NCBI GenBank assembly: GCA_050330195.1
Contig: JBHJOB010000025.1
Span: forward strand, 1 to 64,000
Reading direction: 5' to 3'
DNA: 64,000 nucleotides
Source: JAHQVI01 sp050330195
Lineage (GTDB): Bacteria > Pseudomonadota > Alphaproteobacteria > Rhizobiales > Rhodomicrobiaceae
Positions within the stretch are counted from its first letter, which is position 1. Each line of letters begins with the position of its first letter. The notes below the pieces were generated by a model. The model did no database searches and was not told the DNA's origin. It was given only the letters and a program-made list of their open reading frames with translations. The position numbers and the translations under genes are program-made. Below, piece by piece: positions 42,420 to 52,247 of the stretch.

Positions 42420-43913
42420 ATGCAGCGTTACGTCCTTGCGATCGACCAGGGCACAACATCCACGCGCGCGATTCTCTTCGATGAGGACATGCGCATCGCG
42501 GCTGTCGCCCAGGAGGAATTTCCGCAGCATTATCCACGCTCCGGCTGGGTCGAGCATGACGCGGAGGACCTTTGGCGCACCACCGTCTCCACCTGCAAGG
42601 CCGTGCTCGCCCAGAAACAGGCGACCGCCGCCGACATCGCCGCCATCGGCATCACCAATCAGCGCGAGACGACGCTCGTCTGGGATCGCGCGACCGGGCA
42701 GGCCATTCACAACGCCATCGTCTGGCAGGACCGGCGCACCGCCGAATTCTGCGCCCATCTCAAAGCTGCAGGTCACGAGCCGCAAGTGTCGGAGAAAACC
42801 GGCCTGCTGCTGGACCCCTATTTTTCCGCGACGAAAATCGCCTGGATGCTCGACCATGTCGAAGGCGCGCGGGCGAAAGCGGAGGCCGGCCAGCTCGCCT
42901 TTGGCACCGTTGACAGCTATCTGCTCTGGCGGCTGACCGGGGGCAAGATTCACGCAACGGATGCAACCAATGCAAGCCGGACGCTGCTCTATGACATTGG
43001 CGAAGGCCGCTGGCGCGCCAGCCTGTGCGACCTGTTCCGTGTGCCTCAGTCCATGTTGCCGGAGGTTCGGGACAGCGCGGCCGATTTCGGCGCGACCGAT
43101 CCGGAGCTTTTCGGCGGCCCGATCCGGATCGCGGGGATAGCCGGCGACCAGCAGGCCGCAACCGTCGGCCAGGCGTGTTTTTCGCCCGGAATGCTGAAAT
43201 CGACCTACGGCACGGGCTGTTTCGCCGTTCTCAACACTGGCGCGACGATGGTTCGCTCGCAAAATCGTCTGCTGACAACCATCGCTTACCAGCTCGGCGG
43301 GCGTCCGACCTATGCGCTGGAAGGCTCGATCTTCATCGCCGGAGCCGCCGTGCAATGGCTGCGCGACGGCTTGCGGATCATCGACAACGCCAGCCAATCC
43401 GGCGAACTCGCGGCAAGCGCCGATCCCAGTCAGGACGTCTATCTGGTGCCCGCCTTCGTCGGCCTCGGCGCGCCCTATTGGGACGCCGATTGCCGCGGCG
43501 CCATGTTCGGCCTGACGCGCAATACGGGCCGCGCCGAGTTTGCCTGCGCGGCGCTGGAGGCGGTCTGCTATCAGACGCGCGACCTGCTGGAGGCCATGAA
43601 GCGCGACTGGGGTTCGGCGCGCGCCACCGTGCTGCGGGTCGATGGCGGCATGGTCGCCTCGGACTGGACCATGCAGCGTCTCGCCGACATTCTCAGCGCG
43701 CCCGTGGACCGTCCGCAAATCCTGGAGACGACCGCCCTTGGCGCGGCCTATCTCGCCGGGATGCAGGCCGGGTTTTATCCCGATCTTGACAGCTTTGCCG
43801 CGCGCTGGTCGCTCGAACGCCGCTTCGAGGCGGAAATGCCGCTGGAGATGCGCGAGCGCAAATATGCCGGCTGGCGGGACGCGGTGTCACGGACATTGAC
43901 ACGGAGCGTTTGA
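42420..43913 (+). CDS. glpK: glycerol kinase GlpK, 497 aa
   Basis: The enzyme phosphorylates glycerol to glycerol 3-phosphate. The FGGY fold is clear: N-terminal AIDQGTTSTRAILFD, the TNQRETT and WQDRRT segments, and the C-terminal GGMVASDWTMQRLADILSAPV. The ATG at 42420 follows GGGAGGCAAAAG. Length matches other GlpK proteins. The stop nearly meets the convergent MFS gene. Confidence 0.95.
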   Translation: MQRYVLAIDQGTTSTRAILFDEDMRIAAVAQEEFPQHYPRSGWVEHDAEDLWRTTVSTCKAVLAQKQATAADIAAIGITNQRETTLVWDRATGQAIHNAIVWQDRRTAEFCAHLKAAGHEPQVSEKTGLLLDPYFSATKIAWMLDHVEGARAKAEAGQLAFGTVDSYLLWRLTGGKIHATDATNASRTLLYDIGEGRWRASLCDLFRVPQSMLPEVRDSAADFGATDPELFGGPIRIAGIAGDQQAATVGQACFSPGMLKSTYGTGCFAVLNTGATMVRSQNRLLTTIAYQLGGRPTYALEGSIFIAGAAVQWLRDGLRIIDNASQSGELAASADPSQDVYLVPAFVGLGAPYWDADCRGAMFGLTRNTGRAEFACAALEAVCYQTRDLLEAMKRDWGSARATVLRVDGGMVASDWTMQRLADILSAPVDRPQILETTALGAAYLAGMQAGFYPDLDSFAARWSLERRFEAEMPLEMRERKYAGWRDAVSRTLTRSV

Positions 43914-43919
43914 GCCGGA

Positions 43920-45329
43920 TCAGGATGCTGGCTTGACGAGTGCATGAGGGTCTCCATCAACATCCGGAGTGACGGCACTCGCTGGCTCTGAAGCCTCCGC
44001 CGATGCCGTGTTCTCCGAGGCGACGTCTTCGCTCTGCTCCTGAACCCATTCCGCATAAGCGGGCGCAAGGGAGGCCGTTCGCGTCGCCGCGCCGGGGTGA
44101 TATGGCGACTGCTCCTCAAGGGGAACGCTTTCGCGCCGGGTCATGCGATAAAGCGCGAAGGCAAAGAGGCCGGCGTGACCAAATGCCAATACGCCAAGAA
44201 AGCCCTGCGGGCCGGTCAGATCCATCAATACACCGACGAGCGGCGGGCCGATCACGGCGCCTGACCCGAAAATGAGCGTCAGCCTGCTGCTCGCCGCGAC
44301 CATCTGCTCGGGCCGGAGATAATCGTTCGTATAGGCAATGAACAGCGAGTAAAGCAGGAACGGCGCGACCCCGAGTATCGCCGCCATCCAGAGGATCAGG
44401 CCCGGATCAACGCTGATGACGACATAGGTCACGACAGGCATGATCGCACCGGCCAGAGCCAGACCTGTTATGACTTTCCGGCGGTCGATCAGGTCGGAGA
44501 GCTTGCCGACCGGCCACTGGAACAGTGCCGCGCCGCCGATGATCAGAAACATGAAAATGGATGTATCGGCGATGCTGAGACCGATTGTACGCGCGTAGAC
44601 CGCGCCCATGCTGAACACCGCGCCCTGCATCACGCCGCCTGCAAACGCCCCGACGACGCCCAGCGGCGAAACCCGGTACAACTCCTTGACCGAGAAATTC
44701 TCCGTCGTCTCCTGCACCGGCTGAGGTGTGATCGACAGCAGAATCGGGATCGCCGCGAATGTAATCAGCACCGAACAGACGATGAAGAGGTCGTGATTGT
44801 CGGGCGAACCGCCGTTCAGAAGAAGCTGTCCGCCCGCAATGCCGCTGTAGGTTATGATCATGTAGACGGCCAGAAGCCCGCCGCGATGCTTATTGGTGAC
44901 GCGGTCATTGAGCCAGCTCTCGGTGACGATATAGGCGCTCGCCAGGCAATAGCCGGTCAGGATGCGCATGACCGCCCAGATCAGTGGGGTCACGAAGAGC
45001 GACTGTATCAGGATCGCAAGCGACGCCATGCAGGTCGCCGCCGCAAAGACGCGCAAGTGCCCGACGCGCTTGATTGTCTTCAGCGCGACGAGCGAGCCCA
45101 GCAGGAAGCCGACGAAATAGCCGGTCATGACGAAGCCGGTGACGGTCGAACCGAAGCCCTCCGACGCCGCGCGCACGCCAAGCAAGGTGCCCTGCAAACC
45201 GTTTCCCAGCATCAGAAACGCCATGCCGAGGAGCAGCGCCCAGACGCTTCCGGCGGCGGAAAACACCGGATTGTACTGAAAGCTCGCCTGCAACTGACCT
45301 GCGGAGCGAGACAGGGATGGACGGCGCAT
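43920..45329 (-). CDS. MFS transporter (YcaD-like), 469 aa
   Basis: This inner-membrane protein has 12 predicted helices in two halves. The N-terminus (WALLLGMAFLMLGNGLQGTLLGVRA) and YFVGFLLGS match the YcaD-type branch. The C-terminal ~70 residues are a hydrophilic cytoplasmic tail. The ATG at 45329 has TGAGGCCGCGC before it; the TTG four codons upstream is less likely. The substrate is unknown. It converges with glpK and lies downstream of a GntR regulator on the same strand, 111 bp apart. Confidence 0.85.
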   Translation of the reverse strand: MRRPSLSRSAGQLQASFQYNPVFSAAGSVWALLLGMAFLMLGNGLQGTLLGVRAASEGFGSTVTGFVMTGYFVGFLLGSLVALKTIKRVGHLRVFAAATCMASLAILIQSLFVTPLIWAVMRILTGYCLASAYIVTESWLNDRVTNKHRGGLLAVYMIITYSGIAGGQLLLNGGSPDNHDLFIVCSVLITFAAIPILLSITPQPVQETTENFSVKELYRVSPLGVVGAFAGGVMQGAVFSMGAVYARTIGLSIADTSIFMFLIIGGAALFQWPVGKLSDLIDRRKVITGLALAGAIMPVVTYVVISVDPGLILWMAAILGVAPFLLYSLFIAYTNDYLRPEQMVAASSRLTLIFGSGAVIGPPLVGVLMDLTGPQGFLGVLAFGHAGLFAFALYRMTRRESVPLEEQSPYHPGAATRTASLAPAYAEWVQEQSEDVASENTASAEASEPASAVTPDVDGDPHALVKPAS

Positions 45330-45440
45330 GCGCGGCCTCAATCGAAAATGATGATTTGGGGAAACCCTATCCGGCCCTGGTTACAAAACGTCAAAACACG
45401 CCCGAAGGCGTGCCCGGATACGTGCTCGTGTTTCGGCTGG

Positions 45441-46208
45441 TTACGAGTCGGCAGCGCCGACGCTGTCCATTGCTTGACCAGCCACGTAGCTCTCCAATCG
45501 CTTAAATGCGGTGGAAATGTGGCATCGGCGCAAATGGGCGGCTGCGTCCACGTCATCGCATCGCAGATAGCGGATTGTCTCGCCGATTTCGATGCTGAAA
45601 ATGTCAGCCTCGCTGACGATCGCGGCTTCGGTCATCAGGGCGGGCCACATGCGCGCGGTCCGGTAAAACTGGAGTTCGAGCATCTCGCGGAGCGGCGCGT
45701 TGCCGACCAGCTTCATCAACACGCAGAAAAACGCGATGTTCATGCGCGAGAAGGCTTTTCTGGGTTCGTCGGCGTCGGAAATGGACCCGCACTGGCTCCG
45801 GATCGCCTCCATTTCCGCAAGAATGTCCGGCGTTACGGGATTGGGATCGAGAGTGCCGATCAGCGCGGCCAGTTCCTTGCGCAGCCGGTAAACCGCGCCC
45901 AGCTCATCCATGTCGATGCTGGTCACGAAAGTGCCGACGCCGTGGCGGCTTTCCAGCAGGCCCTCGACCTCAAGGCGTCCGAGCACTTTCCGCAAGGGCG
46001 TGCGGCTGACGCCGAATTCGTCGGCCAGATCGCCCTCCGACAGACGTTCGCCCGGCGCATAGTCAAGCAGCGCAATCCGCTCGCGAATCGCGCTGTAAAT
46101 TGTCCAGAATCGTTCCTGAGCGGCGGAAAGTTCGCCTTCCACGGTCTCTGCGAGAGCGCCGTCACCCGGCCTGGAGTGCGCCGCTGAAATGTGGTCGAGC
46201 CCGCTCAT
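45441..46208 (-). CDS. GntR-family regulator with FCD domain, 255 aa
   Basis: The N-terminal winged helix (residues about 33-100: RLSEGDLADEFGVSRTPLRKVLGRLEVEGLL) is followed by an all-helical FCD effector domain (~110-230), with metal/ligand-type positions in its helices. It is divergent from the ectoine-hydrolase-like gene across a 545-bp region that carries a GntR-type palindrome, so it likely regulates that gene. Its effector is unknown. Confidence 0.87.
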   Translation of the reverse strand: MSGLDHISAAHSRPGDGALAETVEGELSAAQERFWTIYSAIRERIALLDYAPGERLSEGDLADEFGVSRTPLRKVLGRLEVEGLLESRHGVGTFVTSIDMDELGAVYRLRKELAALIGTLDPNPVTPDILAEMEAIRSQCGSISDADEPRKAFSRMNIAFFCVLMKLVGNAPLREMLELQFYRTARMWPALMTEAAIVSEADIFSIEIGETIRYLRCDDVDAAAHLRRCHISTAFKRLESYVAGQAMDSVGAADS

Positions 46209-46753
46209 TTGTCGGATTTCCGAAAGTTCGTCGGCGATAATTCAAAGCCGGACGTTTCCATCATGGAAAAAATGCGCGCGGCCCCATGCGAAGGCAGGAA
46301 CGGAACAATGAGTAAATCCTGAGCATTCGGCGCTCCACAAGCCCTTCAGCCTCGTTCCTATTGCAGAATGGTCTCACGTCCTGCAGGACCAGTCGAGCGT
46401 TGGCTTGAATAATCGGAGCAATACGGACGTTCCGACTGCAAACACTTGCTTTCCCCGCAGCCGGATATATTTCAATTCAGCCGCTTCCGTTTCATCGAAC
46501 GCTTCCGAACACAGGACCAAACGCCCGTTATTCCTTCCCATCTCTGCTCAGGGGAGGATTGCAAATTTGGAACGCTGGAGCAACAGTTATATACAACTAC
46601 GCGAAAATCCGTGACGTAAAGGCCGTTTTTATAGAGAATATCCTCGAATACGTCGCTGTTGTGCACAACATGACGCGGCACGTCCCTTGCATACAGAGAT
46701 AATCGCAGCCTTGCCGGGCTTGCTCTGGCATTACATCCTGAGGGGATCATGGC
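46209..46753. promoter_or_regulatory. 545-bp divergent control region between the GntR regulator and the M24 gene
   Basis: No gene is supported. A perfect palindrome GTTGTGCACAAC (46658-46669) contains TTGTGCACAA, the kind of site bound by GntR/FadR-type regulators, 85 bases before the M24 start. The unusual length leaves room for more sites or a small RNA, but none can be shown. Confidence 0.5.
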
Positions 46754-47932
46754 ATGAAACAGAACCGAGCGCGCTTTGAGACAGCCGAATATGAAGCTCG
46801 CCTTCTCAAGACACGCCAGGCCATGGAAAGCGCCGGGCTTGATGTGCTCATCGTGTCCGATCCCTCAAATATGGCTTGGCTGACCGGCTATAATGCGTGG
46901 TCGTTCTATGTCCATCAATGCGTGGTCATCTCGCTGAGTGGCGATCTGTTCTGGTTCGGCCGCGGCATCGATGCGTCCGGCGCACGGCTCACGACATTTC
47001 TCGGACCCGATCAGATCATCCCCTACCAGGACATTTACGTCCAATCGACCGAGCTTCACCCCATGGACCGCCTTTCGGCCATTCTCCTCTCGAAGGACTG
47101 GGGACGGAGCATCATCGGCGTCGAGATGGACAATTACTATTTCTCCGCCGCCGCGATGAACTCGCTGCGCAACAATCTGGGCGAAGCGGGCTTTGCGGAC
47201 GCGACCTATCTGGTCAACTGGCAGCGCGCGGTGAAATCCGAAACCGAAATCAGATATATGCGCAACGCGGCCCGCGTCATCGAGAAGATCTACGAGCGCA
47301 TCATGGAGATCGCCGAGCCGGGCATGCGCAAGAACGACCTCGTGGCGGAGATCTACCATTCCGGAATCAAGGGCACCGAGGAACATTATGGAGATTATCC
47401 GGCCATCGTTCCGCTGATCGGCAGCGGGGAAGAGGCGTCGGCCTGTCACATGACGTGGGACGCCGGCATTCTCGAAAACGACAATGGCATGTTCCTCGAA
47501 CTGGCCGGAACGCATAACCGCTATCATTGCCCCTGTTCGCGGACGCTCTATTTCGGCAAGCCGCCGGCCAAATATCTCGACGTCGAAAAGGTCATCCTTG
47601 AAGGGATCGAGAAGACGCTGGAGATGTTCAAGCCGGGCAATGTCTGCGGCGAGGTCGCACAGACCTTTTTCGACATACTGCACAGGCACGGCTATGAGAA
47701 GGACAATCGCTGCGGCTATTCGATCGGGCTCAGCTATCCGCCGGACTGGGGCGAGCGGACCATGAGCCTGCGGCTCAACGACCAGACGGAATTGCAGCCG
47801 GGCATGACATTCCATTTCATGCCGGGACTGTGGTTTGACGATTGGGGCTTTGAAATCACCGAGAGCATTCTGGTTACGGAAAATGGCGGTGAATGTCTCG
47901 CGAATGTGCCCCGGAAGCTTTTTGTCAAGTAA
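46754..47932 (+). CDS. doeA: M24-family ectoine hydrolase (DoeA-like), 392 aa
   Basis: The enzyme belongs to the creatinase/aminopeptidase P fold. The family's strongly conserved stretches are present: NMAWLTGYNAWSFYVHQCVV, YVQSTELHPMDRL, VEMDNYYF, NWQRAVKSETEIRYMR, and GLSYPPDWGERTMSLR with PGMTFHFMPG. These match ectoine hydrolase DoeA, which opens the ectoine ring to N-acetyl-diaminobutyrate. The other doe or ectoine uptake genes are not in the window, so the role in ectoine catabolism is by homology only. GAGGGGATCATGGC precedes the ATG. Confidence 0.8.
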   Translation: MKQNRARFETAEYEARLLKTRQAMESAGLDVLIVSDPSNMAWLTGYNAWSFYVHQCVVISLSGDLFWFGRGIDASGARLTTFLGPDQIIPYQDIYVQSTELHPMDRLSAILLSKDWGRSIIGVEMDNYYFSAAAMNSLRNNLGEAGFADATYLVNWQRAVKSETEIRYMRNAARVIEKIYERIMEIAEPGMRKNDLVAEIYHSGIKGTEEHYGDYPAIVPLIGSGEEASACHMTWDAGILENDNGMFLELAGTHNRYHCPCSRTLYFGKPPAKYLDVEKVILEGIEKTLEMFKPGNVCGEVAQTFFDILHRHGYEKDNRCGYSIGLSYPPDWGERTMSLRLNDQTELQPGMTFHFMPGLWFDDWGFEITESILVTENGGECLANVPRKLFVK

Positions 47933-48064
47933 GCGGGCGCGACTCCGACGCGGAACAGGCCGCAGCGGAATCGCGAGACCATCCAGCGACAAGTGCAAAA
48001 ATGGATTGCCGCTTCTTCGCAACGACGAGGAACCTCGCGCTCCGGCCTCGTTGTTTCCGCCACG

Positions 48065-48092
48065 AAAAAAGCCGCCAGTCGGGACCGGCAGC
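48065..48092 (-). terminator. intrinsic terminator after pnp
   Basis: On the minus strand GCCGGTC and GACTGGC (one wobble pair) form a stem with GC-rich flanks, followed directly by GGC and six T. It lies 35-60 bases after the pnp stop. Confidence 0.75.
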
Positions 48093-48126
48093 TTGATGTT
48101 CTCATCGCGGCGGCGTCAGTCGCAGC

Positions 48127-50259
48127 TTAATTCGCAGCCGCTTCCGCGTCTTCCTGGGCAACTTCCTTGCCTGTCGTCTGATCGACAATCTTCATCGACA
48201 GGCGGACCTTGCCGCGATCGTCGAAGCCAAGCAGCTTGACGTAAACGTCCTGGCCTTCCTTGAGCACGTCCTTCACATTCTTCACGCGCTCCGCCGAAAT
48301 CTGCGACACATGGACGAGCCCGTCGCGCGAACCGAAGAAGTTCACGAATGCGCCGAAATCTACAATCTTGACGACCTTGCCCTTGTAGATTTCGCCGATT
48401 TCGGGGTCCATTGCGATCATGCGGATCCGGTCGAGAGCCGCTTCGATCGCCTTGGCGTTGGTGGCCGCCACCTTCACGGTTCCATCGTCATTGATGTCGA
48501 TCTTGGCGCCGGTTTCCTCGACGATGCCGCGGATCACCGACCCGCCCGAACCGATCACTTCACGGATCTTGTCGGTCGGGATCGTGATCGTCTCGATGCG
48601 CGGGGCGTGTTCGCCAACGGACGAGCGCGCCGTATTGAGGGCCTTGGACATTTCGTCAAGAATATGCAGCCGGCCGCCGCGCGCCTGATCCAGCGCGATC
48701 TTCATGATCTCGGAGGTAATGCCGGTGATCTTGATGTCCATCTGCAAGGAGGTCACGCCTTCCGACGTTCCCGCGACCTTGAAGTCCATGTCGCCGAGAT
48801 GGTCCTCGTCGCCAAGAATGTCGGACAGAACGGCGTATCCATCCTCTTCCTTGATCAGGCCCATGGCGATGCCGGCGACAGGACGCTTGAGCGGAACGCC
48901 CGCATCCATCAGCGCCAGCGAGGTTCCGCAAACGGTCGCCATCGAGGACGAGCCGTTGGACTCCGTGATCTCCGAAACGACGCGCAGCGTGTAGGGGAAT
49001 GTCTCATTGTCCGGCAGAATCGGATGAACCGCCCGCCAGGCAAGCTTGCCATGGCCGATTTCGCGCCGCCCCGGCGTTCCGATGCGGCCCGTCTCGCCGA
49101 CGGAGAATGGCGGGAAGTTGTAATGCAGCAGGAAGTTTTCCTTGTAGCTTCCCTCCAGCGCATCCATCCACTGCTCATCCTCGCCGGTGCCGAGCGTTGC
49201 AACGCAAAGCGCCTGCGTCTCGCCGCGCGTGAACAGCGCCGAACCGTGCGTGCGCGGAAGAATGCCGACCTCGCAGGCAATCTGTCGGACCGTCGTCAGG
49301 TCGCGGCCGTCGATGCGCTTGCTGGTCTTCAGGATAGAGCCGCGAACCACATTCTTTTCGAGCGATTTGAAAGCGCCCGCGACATTGGCCGCAACGGATG
49401 GATCGGCGTCTTCGGGAACGAGAGCGGCAATAACCTTTTCCTTGGCCTCGCGAACCTTTTCCTGACGCTCGGCCTTCCCGACGATCTTGTAGGCTTCCTC
49501 CACGTCCTTCTCGGCAAGGTTCCGGACCTGCGCATCAAGGTCGCTGGTGTCCTTTTCCTCAATATCCCAAGGTTCCTTGGCGGCATGTTCGGCCAGATTG
49601 ATGATCGCATCGACGACTGGCTGGAAACCTTGATGACCGAAATTCACGGCGCCGAGCATGATCTCTTCCGAAAGCTCCTTGGCCTCGGATTCGACCATGA
49701 GCACGGCATCGCCCGTACCGGCGACGACGAGTTCAAGATCGCTTTCCTTGATCTGGTCGATCGTCGGGTTGAGCACATATTCGCCGTTGATATAGCCAAC
49801 CTTCGCGGCGCCGACCGGTCCCATGAACGGCACGCCGGACAGGGTCAACGCCGCAGACGCGCCGATCAGGCCGACGATATCGGGGTCGTTCTCCATGTCG
49901 TGCGACAGGACGTTGATGATGACCTGGACTTCGTTCTTGAAGCCGGGAACGAAAAGCGGACGGATCGGCCGGTCGATCAGGCGGCAAACCAGGGTCTCTT
50001 TCTCGCTGGGCCGGCCTTCACGTTTGAAAAAGCCGCCCGGAATCTTGCCGGCGGCGTAGGTCTTTTCCTGGTAATTCACGGTCAGGGGGAAGAAATCCTG
50101 TCCCGGGCGCGCTTCTCTTTGAGCGACCACTGTCGCCAATACGGAGGTTTCGCCATATTGCACGAGAACCGCACCCGTCGCTTGACGGGCCATATGGCCG
50201 GTTTCGATGATGAGCGGACGGCCGCCCCATGTAATTTCTTCGCGATGTATTTCAAACAT
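48127..50259 (-). CDS. pnp: polyribonucleotide nucleotidyltransferase, 710 aa
   Basis: PNPase degrades RNA phosphorolytically from the 3' end and joins the RNA degradosome. Two RNase PH core domains (~10-145 and ~320-545), a KH domain with IGSGGSVIRGI and a C-terminal S1 domain are in the standard order. ATG at 50259 gives the usual MFEIHREE start and follows CGGAAATATACGA. The gene follows rpsO, as in many bacteria, with a deleted repeat copy between them. Confidence 0.96.
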   Translation of the reverse strand: MFEIHREEITWGGRPLIIETGHMARQATGAVLVQYGETSVLATVVAQREARPGQDFFPLTVNYQEKTYAAGKIPGGFFKREGRPSEKETLVCRLIDRPIRPLFVPGFKNEVQVIINVLSHDMENDPDIVGLIGASAALTLSGVPFMGPVGAAKVGYINGEYVLNPTIDQIKESDLELVVAGTGDAVLMVESEAKELSEEIMLGAVNFGHQGFQPVVDAIINLAEHAAKEPWDIEEKDTSDLDAQVRNLAEKDVEEAYKIVGKAERQEKVREAKEKVIAALVPEDADPSVAANVAGAFKSLEKNVVRGSILKTSKRIDGRDLTTVRQIACEVGILPRTHGSALFTRGETQALCVATLGTGEDEQWMDALEGSYKENFLLHYNFPPFSVGETGRIGTPGRREIGHGKLAWRAVHPILPDNETFPYTLRVVSEITESNGSSSMATVCGTSLALMDAGVPLKRPVAGIAMGLIKEEDGYAVLSDILGDEDHLGDMDFKVAGTSEGVTSLQMDIKITGITSEIMKIALDQARGGRLHILDEMSKALNTARSSVGEHAPRIETITIPTDKIREVIGSGGSVIRGIVEETGAKIDINDDGTVKVAATNAKAIEAALDRIRMIAMDPEIGEIYKGKVVKIVDFGAFVNFFGSRDGLVHVSQISAERVKNVKDVLKEGQDVYVKLLGFDDRGKVRLSMKIVDQTTGKEVAQEDAEAAAN

Positions 50260-50420
50260 TCGTATATTTCCGATATTCATATCGAACGCAGGATTGCGCC
50301 CGTTCTTACATTCATTTGCTTGTCATGCACGGATAGCTTTAGCCGAAAATTCGGCATTAGAATAGTGTTGACTGTTGCCGAAAGCATGTTGTGCGGGATT
50401 ACCCGCAAAAATCGTGCTCT

Positions 50421-50456
50421 TACCTAGAGCGAGATCCGAAATAATGATCCTGATCT
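50421..50456 (-). repeat. interspersed repeat, internally deleted copy D
   Basis: On the minus strand CAGATCAGGATCATT joins directly to TTTCGGATCTCGCTCTAGG: the two ends of the full repeat are kept and the ~65-base middle is missing. It lies between rpsO and pnp. Confidence 0.7.
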
Positions 50457-50544
50457 GGAGCAGGCTGGCGTCATGAAACAACACAAAAACTCCGGCTGAC
50501 CGGAGCCAGCCGAATTTTGTAATCATGGATGCTAGACCGGAAAC

Positions 50545-50814
50545 TTACCGGCGGATGCCAAGGCGCTCGATCAGGCTCCGATAGCGCGCATTGTCCTTCG
50601 ACTTGACATAGTCGAGCAGGCGGCGGCGCTGGCTGACCATCTTCAGAAGGCCGCGGCGCGAATGGTTGTCTTTCTTGTGGCTCTTGAAATGCTCGGTGAG
50701 ATTGACGATGCGTTCCGTCAGAATCGCCACCTGAATCTCCGGCGACCCGGTGTCGCCCTCTTTCGATCCGAAATCGCTGATGAGCGCCTGTTTGCGCTCC
50801 GCAGTTATCGACAT
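50545..50814 (-). CDS. rpsO: 30S ribosomal protein S15, 89 aa
   Basis: A standard S15: GDTGSPEIQVAILTERI, then HFKSHKKDNHSRRGLLKMVSQRRRLLDYVK. The length is the usual 89 residues. GGAGAACACG precedes the ATG. It lies 30 bp after truB, and pnp follows. Confidence 0.98.
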   Translation of the reverse strand: MSITAERKQALISDFGSKEGDTGSPEIQVAILTERIVNLTEHFKSHKKDNHSRRGLLKMVSQRRRLLDYVKSKDNARYRSLIERLGIRR

Positions 50815-50844
50815 CGTGTTCTCCTTAAGATTTGCCGATCGCCG

Positions 50845-51768
50845 TCACAATGGGAGATTGAAAACCCGTGACGGTCGTAATTCGCCTTGAGAAACCTCGC
50901 CGAGCGCCACAAGCGTGCCGCCCGAGGTTGCGTACATAAGACCCTGATGGATTGGAGCGTCACGTCCGCGAAGGATGATCGCCTTGCCTCGCCTCAGTCT
51001 CGCCGCGTCAGGCCCGCTGACGGCCAACGCCGGGATGCCGTCCAGCGCGGTCTCAACAGGCTGAAGCGCTCCGAGGAGCGTTTCGCGGCCGGCGTCACTA
51101 TTGCTCATTTCACCGAGGCTTTCCAGCGAAATTGCATGGCTTTCCATGAACGGACCGACCCGCGTGCGCCGCAGCTCGCTGACATGGCCGTAGCAGCCCA
51201 GCTTGCGGCCCAGGTCGCGCGCAATGGCGCGGACATAGGTGCCCTTGCCGCATTCAGCTTCGAAAATGCAGCTGTCCGGCGAAGGGACCTCCGCAATATG
51301 AAGACTGTGGATTTCGACGGGACGGGCCTCGATTTCGAAGGTCTCGCCATCGCGTGCAAGGTCGTAGGCGCGCTCGCCCTGGATCTTGATCGCCGAGAAA
51401 CGGGGCGGAACCTGCATGACGGCGCCGCGAAATTCGGACATGGCGGCTTCGATGGCCTCACACGTCGGACGTTCCGCGCTTTCCGCGACTGGATCGCCCT
51501 CGGCGTCGTCCGTGTTCGTCTCGATGCCCCAGCGCACGGTGAAACGGTATTCCTTGGCGCCGTCGACCGCGTGAGGGATCGTCTTGGTCGCCTCGCCGAA
51601 CGCAATCGGCAAGATCCCGGTCGCGAGCGGATCGAGCGTTCCGGCATGGCCGGCCTTGGCCGCATCGAAAAGGCGTTTGACCTTGTTCAGCGCGTGGGTC
51701 GAGGTGATGAATTGCGGCTTGTCGAGAACGAGCCATCCATTGACGGTCGAGCCTTTGCGGCGGGCCAT
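50845..51768 (-). CDS. truB: tRNA pseudouridine-55 synthase TruB, 307 aa
   Basis: The enzyme makes pseudouridine 55 in tRNA T-loops. The catalytic aspartate lies in GHAGTLDPLATGILPIAFG. The N-terminal KPQFITSTHALNKVKR and a C-terminal PUA-like domain fit the family. The start follows CGGGGTTTGAC and is 23 bp after rbfA. Confidence 0.95.
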   Translation of the reverse strand: MARRKGSTVNGWLVLDKPQFITSTHALNKVKRLFDAAKAGHAGTLDPLATGILPIAFGEATKTIPHAVDGAKEYRFTVRWGIETNTDDAEGDPVAESAERPTCEAIEAAMSEFRGAVMQVPPRFSAIKIQGERAYDLARDGETFEIEARPVEIHSLHIAEVPSPDSCIFEAECGKGTYVRAIARDLGRKLGCYGHVSELRRTRVGPFMESHAISLESLGEMSNSDAGRETLLGALQPVETALDGIPALAVSGPDAARLRRGKAIILRGRDAPIHQGLMYATSGGTLVALGEVSQGELRPSRVFNLPL

Positions 51769-51791
51769 GTCAAACTCCGGGGAAGAAGAGG

Positions 51792-52178
51792 TTAGTCGAG
51801 ATCGCGCCGGACTTCGGGTGAACGCAGGATGGCTTCGATCCGCTCCGCCTCATCGAAACTTTCGTCGATCTCGAAAGACAAGCTCGGCATGTATTTCAGA
51901 TCGACACGCTTGGCAAGCTCGCCGCGCAGGAATTTCCGGTGACGCTCCAGCGCGTCCTTCAGTTTTTTCGGATTGTCCTTGGTGAAGGGGACCGTGTAGA
52001 TCGTCGCATTGCGCAGATCCGGGCTGACGCGAACCTCCGTCACCGTCAGGTCATGGCCGTCGAAATCGGGATCGACGATGTCGGATCGCATCATGATTTC
52101 CGCAAAGGCGTGGCGAATCATCTCGCCAACCCGCAATTGCCGTTGCGACGGTCCCCGGGAGTTGCGTTGTTTGCTCAT
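51792..52178 (-). CDS. rbfA: ribosome-binding factor A, 128 aa
   Basis: RbfA helps mature the 30S subunit, mainly 16S rRNA processing. The RVGEMIRHAFAEIM start of the fold and the C-terminal MPSLSFEIDESFDEAERIEAIL are typical. It lies in the infB-rbfA-truB order found widely. Confidence 0.95.
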   Translation of the reverse strand: MSKQRNSRGPSQRQLRVGEMIRHAFAEIMMRSDIVDPDFDGHDLTVTEVRVSPDLRNATIYTVPFTKDNPKKLKDALERHRKFLRGELAKRVDLKYMPSLSFEIDESFDEAERIEAILRSPEVRRDLD

Positions 52179-52247
52179 TCTGGCCCCCTTATCTGATGAG
52201 AGCGCCGCCCGCTCTTGTGGCGGCCGGCTGCTGTGGGGATTGGAGGA

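Noticed and set aside
43917..43930. CCGGATCAGGATG after glpK, resembling one end of the interspersed repeat
   Set aside because: Only about 11 bases match and no other part of the element is present.
48310..50427. 705-codon open frame opposite pnp
   Set aside because: Fully antisense to the clear pnp gene; no recognisable domain or ribosome site.
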